Assembly (NCBI GenBank): GCA_947496535.1
Contig: CANMDE010000008.1
Span: 1 to 64,000, forward strand
Direction of reading: 5' to 3'
DNA length: 64,000 nucleotides
Source: an uncultured Paracoccaceae bacterium
GTDB taxonomy: Bacteria > Pseudomonadota > Alphaproteobacteria > Rhodobacterales > Rhodobacteraceae
In this document: piece after piece, positions 63,445-64,000 of the stretch
How the letters are laid out: each line of letters opens with the position of its first letter
Numbering within the stretch: position 1 is the first letter of the stretch
Translations under genes and position numbers: made by a program
Notes under the pieces: model-generated
Told to the model about the DNA's origin: nothing
The model's database searches: none
Seen by the model: the letters and a program-made list of their open reading frames with translations, nothing else

Positions 63445-64000
63445 CTAAGCGGCACTTTCTTCCGGGACATCCGCGGTCTTAATCAGTTCCTTGGCATAGC
63501 GCTTCGCTTGAGAGATGCTCTGCTTATAATCATCGGCAGCAAGCGACAGAGACTCAGGCGATGTAGCGCGATCCAGATCATCACTGGACCAATCGTCTGA
63601 AAGACGTTTGCTAATGGCGTAGCAAGTAGCCTTGCCAACACGGAAAGCCATAAACTTTCGAGAGGCTTTTAGGATGGCGGAACGCACGACTTCGGGCTCG
63701 CCCAATGTCCGCAGCTCCGCGTCCAGCTCAACGGCCATTCGCTCAGAGGCTGAATAAAGGCCATTTACGAACAGAGTTTGGGCGTCCTTATAAAACCGCC
63801 CAGCACGGCCTCTCAGGTTCTTTTCGGCGATCTCTTCCGCATCAGTCAGAATCTTGATCTCTGGCACACGTTCCAGCGACTTTGCTGAGCGAGAGAGCTT
63901 TGACCCTTCGGGAGCCTTGCGCACCTTCTTATGTTTAGCACGCTGACTTTTGCTTGGGTCGAGGCCAGTGTGGTTTTCGCCGTGATCCTCGCCAGTCTCG
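63445..64000 (-). CDS. hypothetical protein, 5' end beyond the window
   Basis: The frame from 63445 stays open to the last base of the window, so the GTG at 63924 is probably not the real start. The part upstream of it includes the segment DHGENHTGLDPSKSQRAKHK. The visible ~185 residues contain a long, charged helical segment (LSRSAKSLERVPEIKIL, then AEEIAEKNLRGRAGRFYKDA) and no known motif. It may be a structural or nucleic-acid-binding protein; the family is not recognised. Confidence 0.6.
   Translation of the reverse strand, partial: ETGEDHGENHTGLDPSKSQRAKHKKVRKAPEGSKLSRSAKSLERVPEIKILTDAEEIAEKNLRGRAGRFYKDAQTLFVNGLYSASERMAVELDAELRTLGEPEVVRSAILKASRKFMAFRVGKATCYAISKRLSDDWSSDDLDRATSPESLSLAADDYKQSISQAKRYAKELIKTADVPEESAA

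Overview
The window looks like part of a large plasmid or other extrachromosomal replicon of a Roseobacter-group alphaproteobacterium (Rhodobacterales). The evidence is a DnaA-like replication initiator next to parAB, DUF1403 and DUF1612/RHE_PE00001-type genes of the kind usual on alphaproteobacterial plasmids, and heavy IS traffic. Species cannot be named from sequence alone. No tRNA, rRNA or CRISPR array was seen.

Layout. (1) 1-4.4 kb: mobile-element debris (IS30 end, a frameshifted IS110-type element, a LysR stump, a 149-bp MITE-like element, a mosaic IS3/urea-ABC relic) around two intact enzymes (HAD nucleotidase, FMN reductase). (2) 4.5-12.7 kb: the most novel locus. It holds an AsnB-type amidotransferase, a GntR regulator, two tandem 217-aa proteins with identical 197-aa bodies but different 20-aa Cys-rich tails in the same register (CX2CX2CX4CTVH), an attenuator-like hairpin, a GT4 glycosyltransferase, an exporter-type ABC transporter and a small unknown protein. 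This reads as a ribosomal-peptide (RiPP-like) cluster with an unusually large folded leader, possibly glycosylated and exported. (3) 12.7-14.2 kb: a frameshifted small gene with a G8 tract, an IS110 stub and an IS5-type element. (4) 14.2-45 kb: a type II secretion system (gspE, L, M, N/C, D, F, H, I, J, G, O, K) flanked by two giant Sec-signal YD/Rhs-repeat exoproteins, a large beta-helix lipoprotein and a candidate immunity gene. T2SS export of the giant proteins is the natural hypothesis.

(5) 45.2-52.9 kb: plasmid backbone. It contains a DUF1612-type HTH protein, a tyrosine recombinase, parB, parA, three TGGGGTGACAT iterons, a DnaA-like rep, DUF1403 and an ScpB-like protein. Six near-identical palindromes (consensus ACCTTCCCCGCGGGGAAGGT) are scattered through the par region, several inside the parA/parB coding sequences, and look like partition sites. 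(6) 52.9-64 kb: defence and toxin island. It contains a RES-domain toxin-like protein, a PIN protein with an XRE/ImmA-type partner, a complete short type II CBASS operon (patatin CapV, CD-NTase, E2-like), hipBA with a perfect 19-bp inverted repeat over the hipB start, an RTX-like protein operon and unknown genes.

Within the regions, genes are mostly arranged in tight operons with ATGA/GTGA overlaps (GT-ABC, gspL-M-N-D, CBASS, Rhs-immunity, hipBA). The window starts inside a transposase gene and ends inside an unknown gene on the minus strand.
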